Below are positions 8,404-17,267 of a DNA stretch of 64,000 nucleotides, in pieces. The translations under genes were made by a program, and so were the position numbers. This DNA is from CBDFGK01 sp965247075 (GTDB lineage Bacteria; Pseudomonadota; Gammaproteobacteria; Pseudomonadales; Halieaceae). Under the pieces are notes generated by a model. The model was given only the letters and a program-made list of their open reading frames with translations, was not told the DNA's origin and did not search any database. The DNA is taken from assembly GCA_965247075.1 (NCBI GenBank), contig CBDFGK010000002.1:1178001-1242000 (forward strand). The letters are read 5' to 3'. Numbering within the stretch: position 1 is the first letter of the stretch; each line of letters starts with the position of its first letter.

Positions 8404-10047
8404 TTAACCCGCCAATTCTTCCTGCATCTCGTCGCGCATCACAAACTTCTGAATTTTGCCCGTCACCGTCATCGGGAACTCATCGACGAAGCGGATATGG
8501 AGGGGAACCTTGAAGTGGGTGATCTGGTCCTTGCAGTAATCCTTGACGCCTTCGACTGTCAGCGCGGCACCCTCGGCTACCTGAATCCAGGCGCATACCA
8601 CTTCTCCCAGCTTCTCGTCCGGGATGCCGAACACCTGCACTTCTACAATAGACGGGTGGGTATAGAGAAATTCCTCCACCTCCCGTGGGTAAATATTCTC
8701 GCCGCCACGGATAATCATATCCTTGATGCGGCCCACCACCTGCACATAACCCTCGCTATCCATAATACCCAGGTCACCGGAATGCAGCCAGCCGGCGGGA
8801 TCAATGGTTTGCGCCGTGCGCTCAGGGTCATTCCAGTAGCCGCGCATCACCGAATAACCACGCGTGCAAATTTCACCCCTTGCCCCGATAGGCACCACCC
8901 TGCCCTGTTCATCAATCAGGCGTATCTCCACCCAGGGAACGGCGCGACCCACGGTTTCCGTGCGCTTTTGCAGTGAATCATCGGGCCGGGTCATATGGTT
9001 GATGGGGCTGAGTTCTGTCTGGCCGTAAGCGATGAGAATATCCTCCATGTGCATCTCACCGATGACCCGCTTCATGACCTCTACCGGACAGGGCGCGCCC
9101 GCCATGACGCCGGTGCGCAAAGTTGTCAGGTCAAACTCGGCAAACTGCGGATGATCCAATTCAGCAATAAACATGGTTGGCACGCCGTGTAAGGCCGTGC
9201 ATTTTTCGCCCTGCACGGTTTGCAGGGTCTCCAGCGGGTCGAAAGCCTCACCTGGGAAAATTGCGGTGGAACCGTGGGTCATACAGGTCAGCACCGCCAG
9301 CACCATGCCGAAACAGTGATACAGGGGCACGGGAATGCAGAGCCTGTCCTGGTCCGTGAAAGCCATACCTTCACCGGTGAGGTAGCCGTTGTTGAGAATA
9401 TTGCAGTGGGTCAGGGTCGCGCCTTTGGGGGTACCGGTCGTGCCACTGGTGAACTGGATATTGATGGGATCATCGGGCTTGAGAATGCCCTTCAGCTCTT
9501 CCAGGCGCCGATATTCTGCATCACCACCGGCATCGCAGACCGCCGCGAAATTCAACATGCCGGGCGTAGCCGTCTCACCCATGCGAATAACCGTCTGCAG
9601 GTGGGGCAGTTTCTCTGCCTGTATAAGTTCCTGCAGCATTTGCAGGTACATACTGGTCTTGAAGCTTTCTGCCGAGACAATGGCCTTGCATTCCACCTTG
9701 TTGAGCGCGTATTCCAGCTCATACAAGCGGTAAGCCGGGTTAATACACACCATAATGGCGCCGATCCTGGCGGTGGCAAATTGCACCAGTACCCACTCGT
9801 AACTGTTGGGCCCCCAGATTCCGACTCGATCACCGCGCTCAATGCCCAGTGACAACATGCCTGCAGCCAGTCGGTTCACTTCGCGCTGCAATTCAGACCA
9901 GCTCCAGCGAATGTTCTGGTGCCGCACCACCAGCGCCTCTCCATCTGGATAACGATCGGCAATTTCATCGAAGTAAGCGCCAATAGTCCGGTAGATAATC
10001 TGGGTGGTAGAGGCGCCGCAGAAGTAGCTTTGTGTTAGTTCAGTCAT
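8404..10047 (-). CDS. AMP-binding acyl-CoA synthetase
   Basis: This 547-residue ANL-superfamily ligase activates a carboxylic acid to its acyl-CoA via an acyl-AMP. The P-loop FTSGTTGTPKG is at 199-209. GWLHSGDLG and the hinge region GRIKDMIIRGGENIYP (about 440) mark the AMP-binding fold, and the C-terminal catalytic Lys is in TVTGKIQK (about 530). It resembles medium/long-chain ligases of the FadK/ACSF2 type. The substrate cannot be read from sequence. It stands alone, transcribed toward the ISL3 element, and fits with the acyl-CoA dehydrogenases elsewhere in the window. Confidence 0.92.
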   Translation of the reverse strand: MTELTQSYFCGASTTQIIYRTIGAYFDEIADRYPDGEALVVRHQNIRWSWSELQREVNRLAAGMLSLGIERGDRVGIWGPNSYEWVLVQFATARIGAIMVCINPAYRLYELEYALNKVECKAIVSAESFKTSMYLQMLQELIQAEKLPHLQTVIRMGETATPGMLNFAAVCDAGGDAEYRRLEELKGILKPDDPINIQFTSGTTGTPKGATLTHCNILNNGYLTGEGMAFTDQDRLCIPVPLYHCFGMVLAVLTCMTHGSTAIFPGEAFDPLETLQTVQGEKCTALHGVPTMFIAELDHPQFAEFDLTTLRTGVMAGAPCPVEVMKRVIGEMHMEDILIAYGQTELSPINHMTRPDDSLQKRTETVGRAVPWVEIRLIDEQGRVVPIGARGEICTRGYSVMRGYWNDPERTAQTIDPAGWLHSGDLGIMDSEGYVQVVGRIKDMIIRGGENIYPREVEEFLYTHPSIVEVQVFGIPDEKLGEVVCAWIQVAEGAALTVEGVKDYCKDQITHFKVPLHIRFVDEFPMTVTGKIQKFVMRDEMQEELAG

Positions 10048-10128
10048 CTCAAATATCCTGTTTGCCGGTTTTATACTGACTTATAAGGTGGATAATCAGC
10101 AGCTTAGTTATTAAATTGGGAAAATGCT

Positions 10129-10245
10129 ATGCCCGAACTCATTAACGAGCTGCTCCAGGCGCTGGATGCAAACCGGGTCGTGCGCGCGGCAGTTGCACCA
10201 TCGGCGGCAATATCTCTACCAACGCCGGCGGCATGAACGTGTTGC
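10129..10245 (+). pseudogene. N-terminal scraps of an FAD-linked (GlcD-type) dehydrogenase
   Basis: ATG 10129 starts MPELINELLQALDANRVV, typical of the first residues of D-lactate/2-hydroxyglutarate-type FAD-linked dehydrogenases. From 10188, in a different frame, the sequence reads GSCTIGGNISTNAGGMNVL, which is the FAD-binding GGN-x-x-TNAGG motif of the same family. About 90 codons that should separate them are missing. The C-terminal half of the same kind of protein appears at 11917, on the other side of amtB. These are remains of one gene split by rearrangement. Confidence 0.7.
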
Positions 10246-10331
10246 ATATCTGCCCGCCTGCTCATACATAATGCCCCTGTATCCGAATAACGCTGTACAC
10301 TTCACCATCGGTTTTTATCTGGAGGCGATCC

Positions 10332-11645
10332 ATGCATATTTTTGCGCGGGTTCGACGCGTTTTTTCGCCATTTTCGGGGCTTTGCACCGTTGCGCTGATG
10401 TGGTTGCCAAGCATGGCGTACGCCCAGACCGGGCTGGACAGCGGCGACACCGCGTGGATTCTGGTGGCGAGCGCATTCGTCCTGATGATGACACTGCCGG
10501 GGCTGGCTTTGTTTTACAGTGGGCTGGTGCGCTCCGGCAACGTCCTGTCGGTGATGATGCAGTGTTTTTCCGTGGCTTGCGTGTCATCGGTGCTGTGGTT
10601 GCTTGCCGGTTACAGCATCGCCTTTGGTGACGGCGGCAATGCCAATGCGTGGTGGGGCGGTCTCGGCAAAGTGTTCCTCATCGGAATCGGCACCGACACC
10701 CTATCGGGCAGTATCCCGGAAATCTTGTTCTGCGTGTTTCAAATGACCTTCGCGGTCATCACCCCGGCGTTGATTGTCGGTGCATATGTTGAACGCATTA
10801 AATTCCTGCATGTGGTGTTGTTCAGCGGCTTGTGGATGCTCCTTGTCTACGCGCCGGTCGCCCACTGGCTTTGGGGCGGCGGCTTCCTCGCCGACCTCGG
10901 CGTATTGGATTTTGCCGGTGGTTTGGTGGTGCACGCCACCGCTGCCGTGGCCGCCTTGGTACTGGCAATCATGCTGGGCCCGCGCCGCGACTTTCCCGGC
11001 GACCTGCGCCCGCCCCACAATCCCGGCTTGACCATGGCCGGCGCAGCCATGCTGTGGGTCGGCTGGTATGGTTTCAACGGCGGTAGCGCCCTGGCCGCCA
11101 ACGGTGCTGCGTCCATGGCGATTTTTGTCACCCATATCTCGGCATCAACCGCCGCGCTGGTATGGGTGGTCATCGAAAAACTGCGCTTCGGCAAACCCAG
11201 CCTCATCGGCCTGGTCACCGGCTTGATTGCCGGGCTCGCCTCAATTACCCCGGCCTCGGGTTTCGTGGGTCCGGTCGGCGGGTTGGTTATCGGCCTGGTC
11301 GGCGGCGTAGTCTGCTATCTTGCGGTGGAGTGGATTAAATTCAAACTACACATTGACGACGCCCTTGATGTATTCGCGGTGCACGGAGTCGGTGGCATCA
11401 CCGGCACGCTGTTGACCGCGGTATTCGGTGCCTCGGCGTTCGGCGGTCTCGGTCTTGAGCGTAGCATCTCCGCACAACTTATCAACCAGATAATAGGCAC
11501 GGTGGTGGTGGTCGTGTGGACCGCCGTAGCCTCATACCTGCTTGTCGTGTTGGTCAGGAAACTGGTCGGCTTACGGGTGGATGAACGTGATGAACTGGAG
11601 GGTCTGGATTACAGTTCTCACGGCGAACACAGTTATCACTTATAA
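10332..11645 (+). CDS. amtB: AmtB-type ammonium transporter
   Basis: This 437-residue inner-membrane ammonium channel has a signal peptide (about residues 1-31, ending near SMAYAQ) followed by eleven predicted membrane helices. The twin pore histidines are H201 (GGLVVHATAA) and H351 (FAVHGVGGITG), and AGAAMLWVGWYGFNGGSA is the family signature. The gene appears intact. TGGAGG precedes the ATG. Directly downstream is only the last part of a PII (GlnK-like) gene, its usual operon partner and regulator, so this AmtB lacks its cognate PII here. It sits between two pieces of an FAD-linked dehydrogenase. Confidence 0.95.
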   Translation: MHIFARVRRVFSPFSGLCTVALMWLPSMAYAQTGLDSGDTAWILVASAFVLMMTLPGLALFYSGLVRSGNVLSVMMQCFSVACVSSVLWLLAGYSIAFGDGGNANAWWGGLGKVFLIGIGTDTLSGSIPEILFCVFQMTFAVITPALIVGAYVERIKFLHVVLFSGLWMLLVYAPVAHWLWGGGFLADLGVLDFAGGLVVHATAAVAALVLAIMLGPRRDFPGDLRPPHNPGLTMAGAAMLWVGWYGFNGGSALAANGAASMAIFVTHISASTAALVWVVIEKLRFGKPSLIGLVTGLIAGLASITPASGFVGPVGGLVIGLVGGVVCYLAVEWIKFKLHIDDALDVFAVHGVGGITGTLLTAVFGASAFGGLGLERSISAQLINQIIGTVVVVVWTAVASYLLVVLVRKLVGLRVDERDELEGLDYSSHGEHSYHL

Positions 11646-11666
11646 CGCAACGCACAGAAGGTTGAT

Positions 11667-11747
11667 ATGAGCAAGATTTTTGTTCTGAATCTGGAAGACG
11701 CGGTGCGCATACGCACCGGCGAATCCGGCGACATCGGTCTGCTGTGA
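11667..11747 (+). pseudogene. Residual 3' end of a PII (glnK/glnB-like) gene
   Basis: After amtB, an ATG with a GAAGG ribosome site opens a 26-codon frame reading SKIFVLNLEDAVRIRTGE, then SGDIGLL and a stop. PII proteins end in a (D)GKIFV...V-x-RIRTGE-x-G motif. Only these final ~24 residues are left; the T-loop and the rest are absent. The position right after amtB matches the usual amtB-glnK arrangement, so an internal deletion of glnK is the simplest explanation. From 11748 to 11916 no gene is seen. Confidence 0.72.
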
Positions 11748-11916
11748 ATTGTTGAGGAGTCACGCTACGCGCGACGGCAATTGTATAAGAGGCTCACTAA
11801 TTCGCTGACAGTTTCTTCCTCATTCTCGCCGCAAACGGGGATTTAGTTGAGTAAAGAGTCCGACGCAGTCGGACACAAAGCCGGAGCCGCCGAAATAAGG
11901 GGACACAACGAACCGG

Positions 11917-12415
11917 ATGCTCAAAAACAACGCCGGCTACGATCTCAAACACCTGTTTATCGGCAGCGAGGGAACACTGGGCATTGTCACCCGCGCGGTA
12001 TTAAAGCTCTTTCCCAAACCACTGAGCTGCGACAGCGCCCTGGTGGCTGTCGAGAATTTTGCCGCCGTGGTCACACTACTGAATCAGCTACAGCGTGACC
12101 TGGCGGGCACTCTCAGCGCCTACGAGGTGATGTGGGGCGAGTATTTTCGCGGGGTTACCGGTGACGATGGACACCGTGCGCCCATGCATCGTGAATACCC
12201 GTTCTACGTGATGATCGAAGCCGAAGGTGCTGACCAGGCGGCCGACTCACAACGCTTCGAGCAGCTGTTGGAAAACGCTTTGACGGGCGGCATCATCGTC
12301 GTCGATGCGGTGATTCCAAAATCAACGGCGGAACGCCGGGCCCTGTGGGATATTCGTGAGGACTTTGAAGCGATCCTGCCCGGTGACCTCTATGATGTCA
12401 GCCTGCCCATCCGCG
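11917..12415 (+). pseudogene. C-terminal half of an FAD-linked (GlcD-type) dehydrogenase
   Basis: The frame reads LKNNAGYDLKHLFIGSEGTL and continues with ITRAVLKLFP-type sequence through the FAD-oxidase C-terminal domain (FYVMIEAEG; RALWDIRED). Homology ends about YDVSLPI near 12415, before the family's C-terminal His-rich cofactor/metal motif. The open frame then runs into antisense vapC sequence and stops at 12498. The N-terminal part lies at 10129-10245. The gene lost both its middle and its end, so no active enzyme is expected. Confidence 0.8.
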
Positions 12416-12826
12416 CAAATGGAGGAAGTGATGTTGTTTCAGATCAGGCACCACTGCGGCCATCTCCAGAAAATCCCGGTCTTGATGTAAAAGGGTAAGG
12501 TTGTGTTCTACGGCGCACTGTGCAATCAGGCAATCAAACGTTGAGCGGATGGTTGACCCACGTCTGTGGCAACGCGCGTAAATAGCAGCCGCATCAATAT
12601 GGCTCTGTCTACTATCCACCAACTCATAAAACGGCTGGCCACCTAAATACTCAGCAAGCGTAGTGAATCCTCGTTCATCACGTGTGCCTTGCAGTAGCTC
12701 CATTAGTATTTGATCGCAGATTCCATAGGATTGAGGATGCCCTAACAAATCCCTCAACATTGCAACTGCCTGAGTGGCATTCCCGCGCAGGAAATCTATC
12801 CAGACTGTAGTGTCAACCAGATACAT
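12398..12826 (-). CDS. vapC: VapC-type PIN-domain toxin
   Basis: This 142-residue PIN ribonuclease is the toxin of a type II toxin-antitoxin pair. Acidic catalytic residues are visible: Asp5 in MYLVDTTVW, Glu near residue 43 (LMELLQG), Asp in STFDCLIAQ (about 97) and Asp in LLHQDRDF (about 116). Length is normal. Its start codon overlaps the stop of vapB by one base, so the pair is co-transcribed from upstream of vapB. Its last codons overlap the broken dehydrogenase fragment on the other strand. Confidence 0.9.
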   Translation of the reverse strand: MYLVDTTVWIDFLRGNATQAVAMLRDLLGHPQSYGICDQILMELLQGTRDERGFTTLAEYLGGQPFYELVDSRQSHIDAAAIYARCHRRGSTIRSTFDCLIAQCAVEHNLTLLHQDRDFLEMAAVVPDLKQHHFLHLRGWAG

Positions 12827-13035
12827 TAACTTGTACGCCGGCTTTGCCGCGCCAGTTTGTGGTCATAATCTTCGTCAATAAGCTTCGAGCCGTACAGGTC
12901 GCGGATATCCGGGCGACGGCGATTTTGCACAAACTCCCTCAGCGCAACATCAATTAGCTCCCGCTTGGTCTTAATTTGGCTGAGCTGTTGTGCTTCGGCC
13001 ACCAATTCATCGTCCAATACTATGTTGGTACGCAT
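12826..13035 (-). CDS. vapB: VapB-type antitoxin
   Basis: This 69-residue antitoxin begins MRTNIVLDDELVAEAQQLSQ, the ribbon-helix-helix type N-terminus that binds the operon promoter. The C-terminal RDLYGSKLIDEDYDHKLAR segment is the toxin-binding part. I chose the internal ATG at 13033-13035 because the family starts at MRTNIV and the 27 residues of the longer frame are promoter-like sequence. Next to vapC. Confidence 0.9.
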   Translation of the reverse strand: MRTNIVLDDELVAEAQQLSQIKTKRELIDVALREFVQNRRRPDIRDLYGSKLIDEDYDHKLARQSRRTS

Positions 13036-13190
13036 AAATACACCTATATATGTGTATAGTAGTGTGTATAAGCCTAACATAACCACATCTACGCTAACAC
13101 ACTGATTTTCAACCAAATATGCCCAATAATGGAGGCGCGCTGTAAGAATTACATCCCACCATTATATAACCCAGTAGGTTCAGGGGTCTT

Positions 13191-13215
13191 TTACTTGACT
13201 AAAACACTCGGGTTT
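13191..13215 (+). promoter_or_regulatory. IscR type 1 binding site overlapping the iscR-suf promoter
   Basis: The sequence ttacttgactaaaacactcg and the five bases after it match 22 of 25 positions of the type 1 IscR consensus (ATASYYGACTRWWWYAGTCRRSTAT). The site contains a TTGACT -35 box at 13195-13200. A plausible extended -10 (tgtgacaat, 13215-13223) follows at 17-bp spacing. The site lies 44 bp before iscR. The inference is autorepression of the whole suf operon by [2Fe-2S]-IscR. Confidence 0.82.
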
Positions 13216-13258
13216 GTGACAATCCCCTGCCTTACTGGGCTACAAAGAAGAGATAGCC

Positions 13259-13750
13259 ATGCGTCTAACAACTAAAGGCCGTTACGCCGTAACGTCCATG
13301 CTGGATTTAGCACTTCACCAGACCGGCGGCCCCAATCCACTGGCCGGTATTTCGGCACGCCAGGATATCTCCCTGTCCTATCTGGAGCAGCTGTTTGCAC
13401 AATTGCGCCGGCGCGGGCTGGTACAAAGCGTGCGCGGGCCCGGCGGCGGCTATCACCTGGGCAAAGCAGCCCACAGCATCAATATTGCTGAAGTCATTGA
13501 GGCGGTTAATGAAACTACAGATGCCACGCGTTGCCAGGGTGCCGGTGACTGCCAGAAAGGTGACACCTGCCTCACCCATCACCTGTGGATGGATCTCAGC
13601 GAGCAAATCCGAGACTTCCTGGGTAATATCAGCCTGGCTGACCTGGTCCAGCGGCAAGAGATCCTGGATATCGCCAAAAACCAGGAGAACAGGCAGAATG
13701 CCAGTGCGTCGGTATCGTCAGAATCCTCTATATCCCTGAGTAATATATAA
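13259..13750 (+). CDS. iscR: IscR, Fe-S cluster-responsive Rrf2 regulator
   Basis: This 163-residue Rrf2-family repressor starts MRLTTKGRYAVTSMLDLALH. The winged HTH covers residues about 1-65. The cluster ligands are Cys92, Cys98 and Cys104 with His107, the same numbering as in E. coli IscR. It binds a [2Fe-2S] cluster and represses biogenesis genes when clusters are sufficient. Its stop codon abuts the sufB ATG, so it is the first gene of the operon, with its own site at 13191-13215. Placing iscR in front of suf, and not isc, is common in gammaproteobacteria lacking an isc operon. Confidence 0.95.
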   Translation: MRLTTKGRYAVTSMLDLALHQTGGPNPLAGISARQDISLSYLEQLFAQLRRRGLVQSVRGPGGGYHLGKAAHSINIAEVIEAVNETTDATRCQGAGDCQKGDTCLTHHLWMDLSEQIRDFLGNISLADLVQRQEILDIAKNQENRQNASASVSSESSISLSNI

Positions 13751-15190
13751 ATGTCACAGACACAAATCGACAGGTCCATTGGGCAGGAATACACCGCCGG
13801 CTTTGTAACCGACGTCGAATCCGACACCCTGGCACCGGGGCTCAACGAAGACGTTATTCGTTTTATCTCGGCCAAAAAAGATGAACCCGAGTGGCTGCAG
13901 GAGTGGCGCCTGGAAGCGTACCGCGGCTGGCGTGAAATGATTGAGCCCGAGTGGGCCCAGGTGCACTACCCCGCCGTAAAGTTTAACGAGATCTCTTACT
14001 GGTCCGCGCCCAAGAGCATGGAAGACCGTCCCCAGAGTCTGGACGAGGTCGATCCGGAATTGCTGAGAACCTACGAAAAGTTGGGCATTCCCCTGCACGA
14101 GCAGGAAGTGCTGGCCGGTGTTGCCGTGGATGTGGTATTCGACTCGGTTTCCGTGGGCACGACCTTTCGCGCCAAGCTCGCCGAGGCCGGCGTTATCTTT
14201 TGTTCCATCTCTGAAGCCGTAAAAAGTCATCCGGAGCTGGTGCGCAAACACCTGGGCACGGTAGTACCGCGCAAAGACAACTTCTACGCGGCTCTTAACA
14301 GTGCGGTATTTTCCGATGGTTCCTTCGTCTATATACCCGAGGGCGTGCGCTGCCCGATGGAGCTGTCCACCTATTTCCGTATCAACGAGGCCAACACCGG
14401 CCAGTTTGAACGCACCCTGATCATCGCCGCTGAAGGCAGCCATGTGAGCTACCTGGAAGGTTGTACCGCGCCTATGCGCGACGAAAACCAGTTGCACGCG
14501 GCCGTGGTGGAACTGGTGTGCCTGGACGACGCTGAAATCAAGTATTCCACTGTGCAGAACTGGTACCCGGGTGATGCTGACGGTAACGGCGGCATCTACA
14601 ACTTTGTTACCAAACGCGCGGTGGCCCATCGCAACGCCAAAGTCTCCTGGACCCAGGTGGAAACGGGCTCCGCTATCACCTGGAAATATCCCAGCTGTAT
14701 ATTGCGCGGTGACAACAGTGTCGGCGAATTTTACTCGGTAGCGCTGACCAATAACTACCAGCAGGCAGACACCGGCACCAAGATGATTCACATGGGCAAG
14801 AACACCCGCTCCACCATCATCTCCAAGGGAATATCAGCGGGAAAGAGTTCCAACGCCTACCGCGGCCTGGTGCGCATGAGCCCGAAAGCGGAAGGCGCAC
14901 GCAATTATACCCAATGTGACTCGCTGTTAATCGGCGACAAGTGTGCCGCCCACACCTTCCCCTATATCGAAAGCCGCAATCCCTCCGCGGTTATTGAACA
15001 CGAAGCCACCACCTCCAAGGTGAGTGATGACCAGTTGTACCTATGTCAGCAACGGGGCCTGGATGCGGAGAAGGCGGTATCTATGATTGTGAATGGCTTC
15101 TGCAAGGAAGTATTCAAGGAGCTGCCCATGGAATTCGCCGTGGAAGCAGGCAAATTACTGGAAGTGAGCCTTGAGGGCTCAGTCGGTTAA
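13751..15190 (+). CDS. sufB: SufB, Fe-S scaffold subunit
   Basis: This 479-residue SufB is the scaffold of the SufBC2D complex in the cytoplasm. The core beta-helix includes IIAAEGSHVSYLEGCTAPMR and the conserved C-terminal region RNYTQCDSLLIGDKCAAHTF. The latter contains the Cys that receives sulfur or forms the cluster site near residue 400. Length matches the family. It begins directly after the iscR stop codon and is followed 26 nt later by sufC. Confidence 0.96.
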   Translation: MSQTQIDRSIGQEYTAGFVTDVESDTLAPGLNEDVIRFISAKKDEPEWLQEWRLEAYRGWREMIEPEWAQVHYPAVKFNEISYWSAPKSMEDRPQSLDEVDPELLRTYEKLGIPLHEQEVLAGVAVDVVFDSVSVGTTFRAKLAEAGVIFCSISEAVKSHPELVRKHLGTVVPRKDNFYAALNSAVFSDGSFVYIPEGVRCPMELSTYFRINEANTGQFERTLIIAAEGSHVSYLEGCTAPMRDENQLHAAVVELVCLDDAEIKYSTVQNWYPGDADGNGGIYNFVTKRAVAHRNAKVSWTQVETGSAITWKYPSCILRGDNSVGEFYSVALTNNYQQADTGTKMIHMGKNTRSTIISKGISAGKSSNAYRGLVRMSPKAEGARNYTQCDSLLIGDKCAAHTFPYIESRNPSAVIEHEATTSKVSDDQLYLCQQRGLDAEKAVSMIVNGFCKEVFKELPMEFAVEAGKLLEVSLEGSVG

Positions 15191-15216
15191 TCGAAAGAGA
15201 AACGAGAGAAGGCTAG

Positions 15217-15966
15217 ATGTTAAAAATTGATAACCTGCACGCCAAGGTCGATGACCGGGACATCCTCAAAGGCCTCAGTCTGCACGTAAAACCGGGCGAA
15301 GTGCATGCCATCATGGGCCCGAACGGTTCTGGCAAGAGCACCCTCGGTCATATTTTGGCAGGCCGTCCCGGTTACACCGCTACCGCCGGCAGCGCTGAGT
15401 TTATGGGCCAGGATATTCTGCAGATGGAAACCGAGCAGCGCGCCCATATGGGCTTATTCCTGGCATTCCAATACCCGGTGGAGATTCCCGGGGTCAGCAA
15501 TATGGAATTTCTCAAGGCGTCGGTCGATGCCATGCGCGAACAGCGGGGGCTGGCAGCGCTGGATACAGTGCACTTTATGAAACAGGCCCGCGCAGCCTGC
15601 AAGTCTGCCGATCTGGATGCGAGCTTTCTGAAACGCGGTGTCAACGAAGGGTTTTCCGGTGGCGAGAAAAAGCGCAACGAGTTACTGCAGATGATTATGC
15701 TGGAACCGAAACTGGCGATTATGGATGAGACCGACAGCGGTCTGGATATCGATGCCCTGCAGGTGGTGGCCGACGGCGTTAACGCCATGCGCGACGGCCA
15801 GCGATCTTTCGTTTTGATCACCCACTACCAGCGTCTATTGAACTACATTGAGCCCGACTATGTGCACGTACTGGCCAATGGCCGCATTGTGAAATCCGGC
15901 GACAAGTCTCTGGCGCTGGAGCTGGAAGATAAAGGCTATGCCTGGATTGAAGACGAGGTCGCCTGA
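15217..15966 (+). CDS. sufC: SufC, Fe-S assembly ATPase
   Basis: This 249-residue ABC-type ATPase powers conformational change in SufBC2D. The Walker A motif GPNGSGKST is at 34-42, the signature FSGGEKKR at about 146-153, and Walker B with the SufC-specific LAIMDETDSGLD at about 166-177. GAGAAGG precedes the ATG. The stop codon overlaps the sufD start in TGATG. Confidence 0.96.
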   Translation: MLKIDNLHAKVDDRDILKGLSLHVKPGEVHAIMGPNGSGKSTLGHILAGRPGYTATAGSAEFMGQDILQMETEQRAHMGLFLAFQYPVEIPGVSNMEFLKASVDAMREQRGLAALDTVHFMKQARAACKSADLDASFLKRGVNEGFSGGEKKRNELLQMIMLEPKLAIMDETDSGLDIDALQVVADGVNAMRDGQRSFVLITHYQRLLNYIEPDYVHVLANGRIVKSGDKSLALELEDKGYAWIEDEVA

Positions 15967-17267
15967 TGACAACTTTAATGAGCCGCGTTCTTGATGCTGC
16001 CAGCGATGCCGCCCCCCAGTGGCTGCAGCAACGACAAGTTGACGGCCGCGCGGCCTGGGCCAACTGTGAACTGCCCACACGCAAAACCGAAGCCTGGAAA
16101 TACACCAGCCTGCACACGCTTAACCGCCAGTTTGAGGCTGCCGAACCCAGCGCCGCCACCAAAGAGGAACTGGGTTTCAACTACCCCTACCTGGGCGGTG
16201 CCAGGCTGGTTTTCGTCGACGGTTTTCTGCGCGAAGACCTGTCCCGTATGGAGTTACCCGCCGGCGTAGACCTGCTGCGTTTTGCCGACGCCGATGCGGA
16301 CCAGGCCAAACAGATTCAAGCCCACCTGGGCAGCGCCGTAGACACTTCCAGGCATTTGTTTGCCAACCTCAACGATGCCGCGCTGGCCGATGGCATCTTC
16401 CTGCAGGTTGCAGCCAACGCCAATATTGAAGAACCCATTCACCTGGTCTGGCTCACCACCACCCGCGGTGCGGTATTTACCGTCAACCAGCGCTTGCTGG
16501 TAGTTGCGCAGACCCATAGTCGCGCCAGCGTGATCGAGCATTTTGATTGCGCAGGTAACGGCTCCGCCTTTACCAATGGCATCACCGAGTTGATATTGGA
16601 AGATGGCGCCCAACTCTATCACCATCGCCTGCATCTGGAAGAAGCCGGTGCCATGCACATTGGCGGCGTTCACGCCCGCCTCGCCAAAGACAGCCTGCTC
16701 AACAGCTTTCACCTGGCGCTGGGCAGCGACCTGAAACGCCTTGATATCGTGGTAGACCACCAGGGCCCCGGCGCCCACTGTGAACTCAACGGCATTTATT
16801 TATTGGGCGGCGAAGAGCACGTGGATTACCACACCTGCATAGAGCACGCCGTGCCCCACTGCACCAGCGATGAAGTGTTTCGCGGCATTATTGGCGACCG
16901 GGCCAGCGCCGTCTTCAACGGTCGTATACACATTCATCCGGATGCGCAGAAAACCCGCGCCGAGTTGCACAATGGCAACCTGCTGACCAGTGCCGGCGCC
17001 GAAATCAACACCAAGCCAGAACTGGAAATTTACGCTGATGACGTGCTGTGCGCCCATGGTGCCACCGTGGCGCAACTGGATTCAGAGATGATGCACTATC
17101 TGCGTTCGCGCGGTATCCCAGGCGATGAAGCGGAGGTCATGTTGAGCTACGGTTTTATCAACGAGGTTGTCGATAGTATCCGCATTGATGCGCTGCGCGA
17201 CTACCTGCGCCCGCTACTGGCCAGTCGTTTGTGCCGCGATGCAAGCCTGACGAGGCACCTGGCATGA
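15966..17267 (+). CDS. sufD: SufD, Fe-S scaffold partner
   Basis: This 433-residue SufD pairs with SufB. The N-terminal segment contains RKTEAWKYTSL, the usual SufD motif, and the C-terminal beta-helix contains AELHNGNLLTSAGAEINTKP and EIYADDVLCAHGATVAQLD, where the conserved His lies. It overlaps sufC at the start codon and sufS by ATGA at the end, implying translational coupling. Confidence 0.95.
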   Translation: MTTLMSRVLDAASDAAPQWLQQRQVDGRAAWANCELPTRKTEAWKYTSLHTLNRQFEAAEPSAATKEELGFNYPYLGGARLVFVDGFLREDLSRMELPAGVDLLRFADADADQAKQIQAHLGSAVDTSRHLFANLNDAALADGIFLQVAANANIEEPIHLVWLTTTRGAVFTVNQRLLVVAQTHSRASVIEHFDCAGNGSAFTNGITELILEDGAQLYHHRLHLEEAGAMHIGGVHARLAKDSLLNSFHLALGSDLKRLDIVVDHQGPGAHCELNGIYLLGGEEHVDYHTCIEHAVPHCTSDEVFRGIIGDRASAVFNGRIHIHPDAQKTRAELHNGNLLTSAGAEINTKPELEIYADDVLCAHGATVAQLDSEMMHYLRSRGIPGDEAEVMLSYGFINEVVDSIRIDALRDYLRPLLASRLCRDASLTRHLA

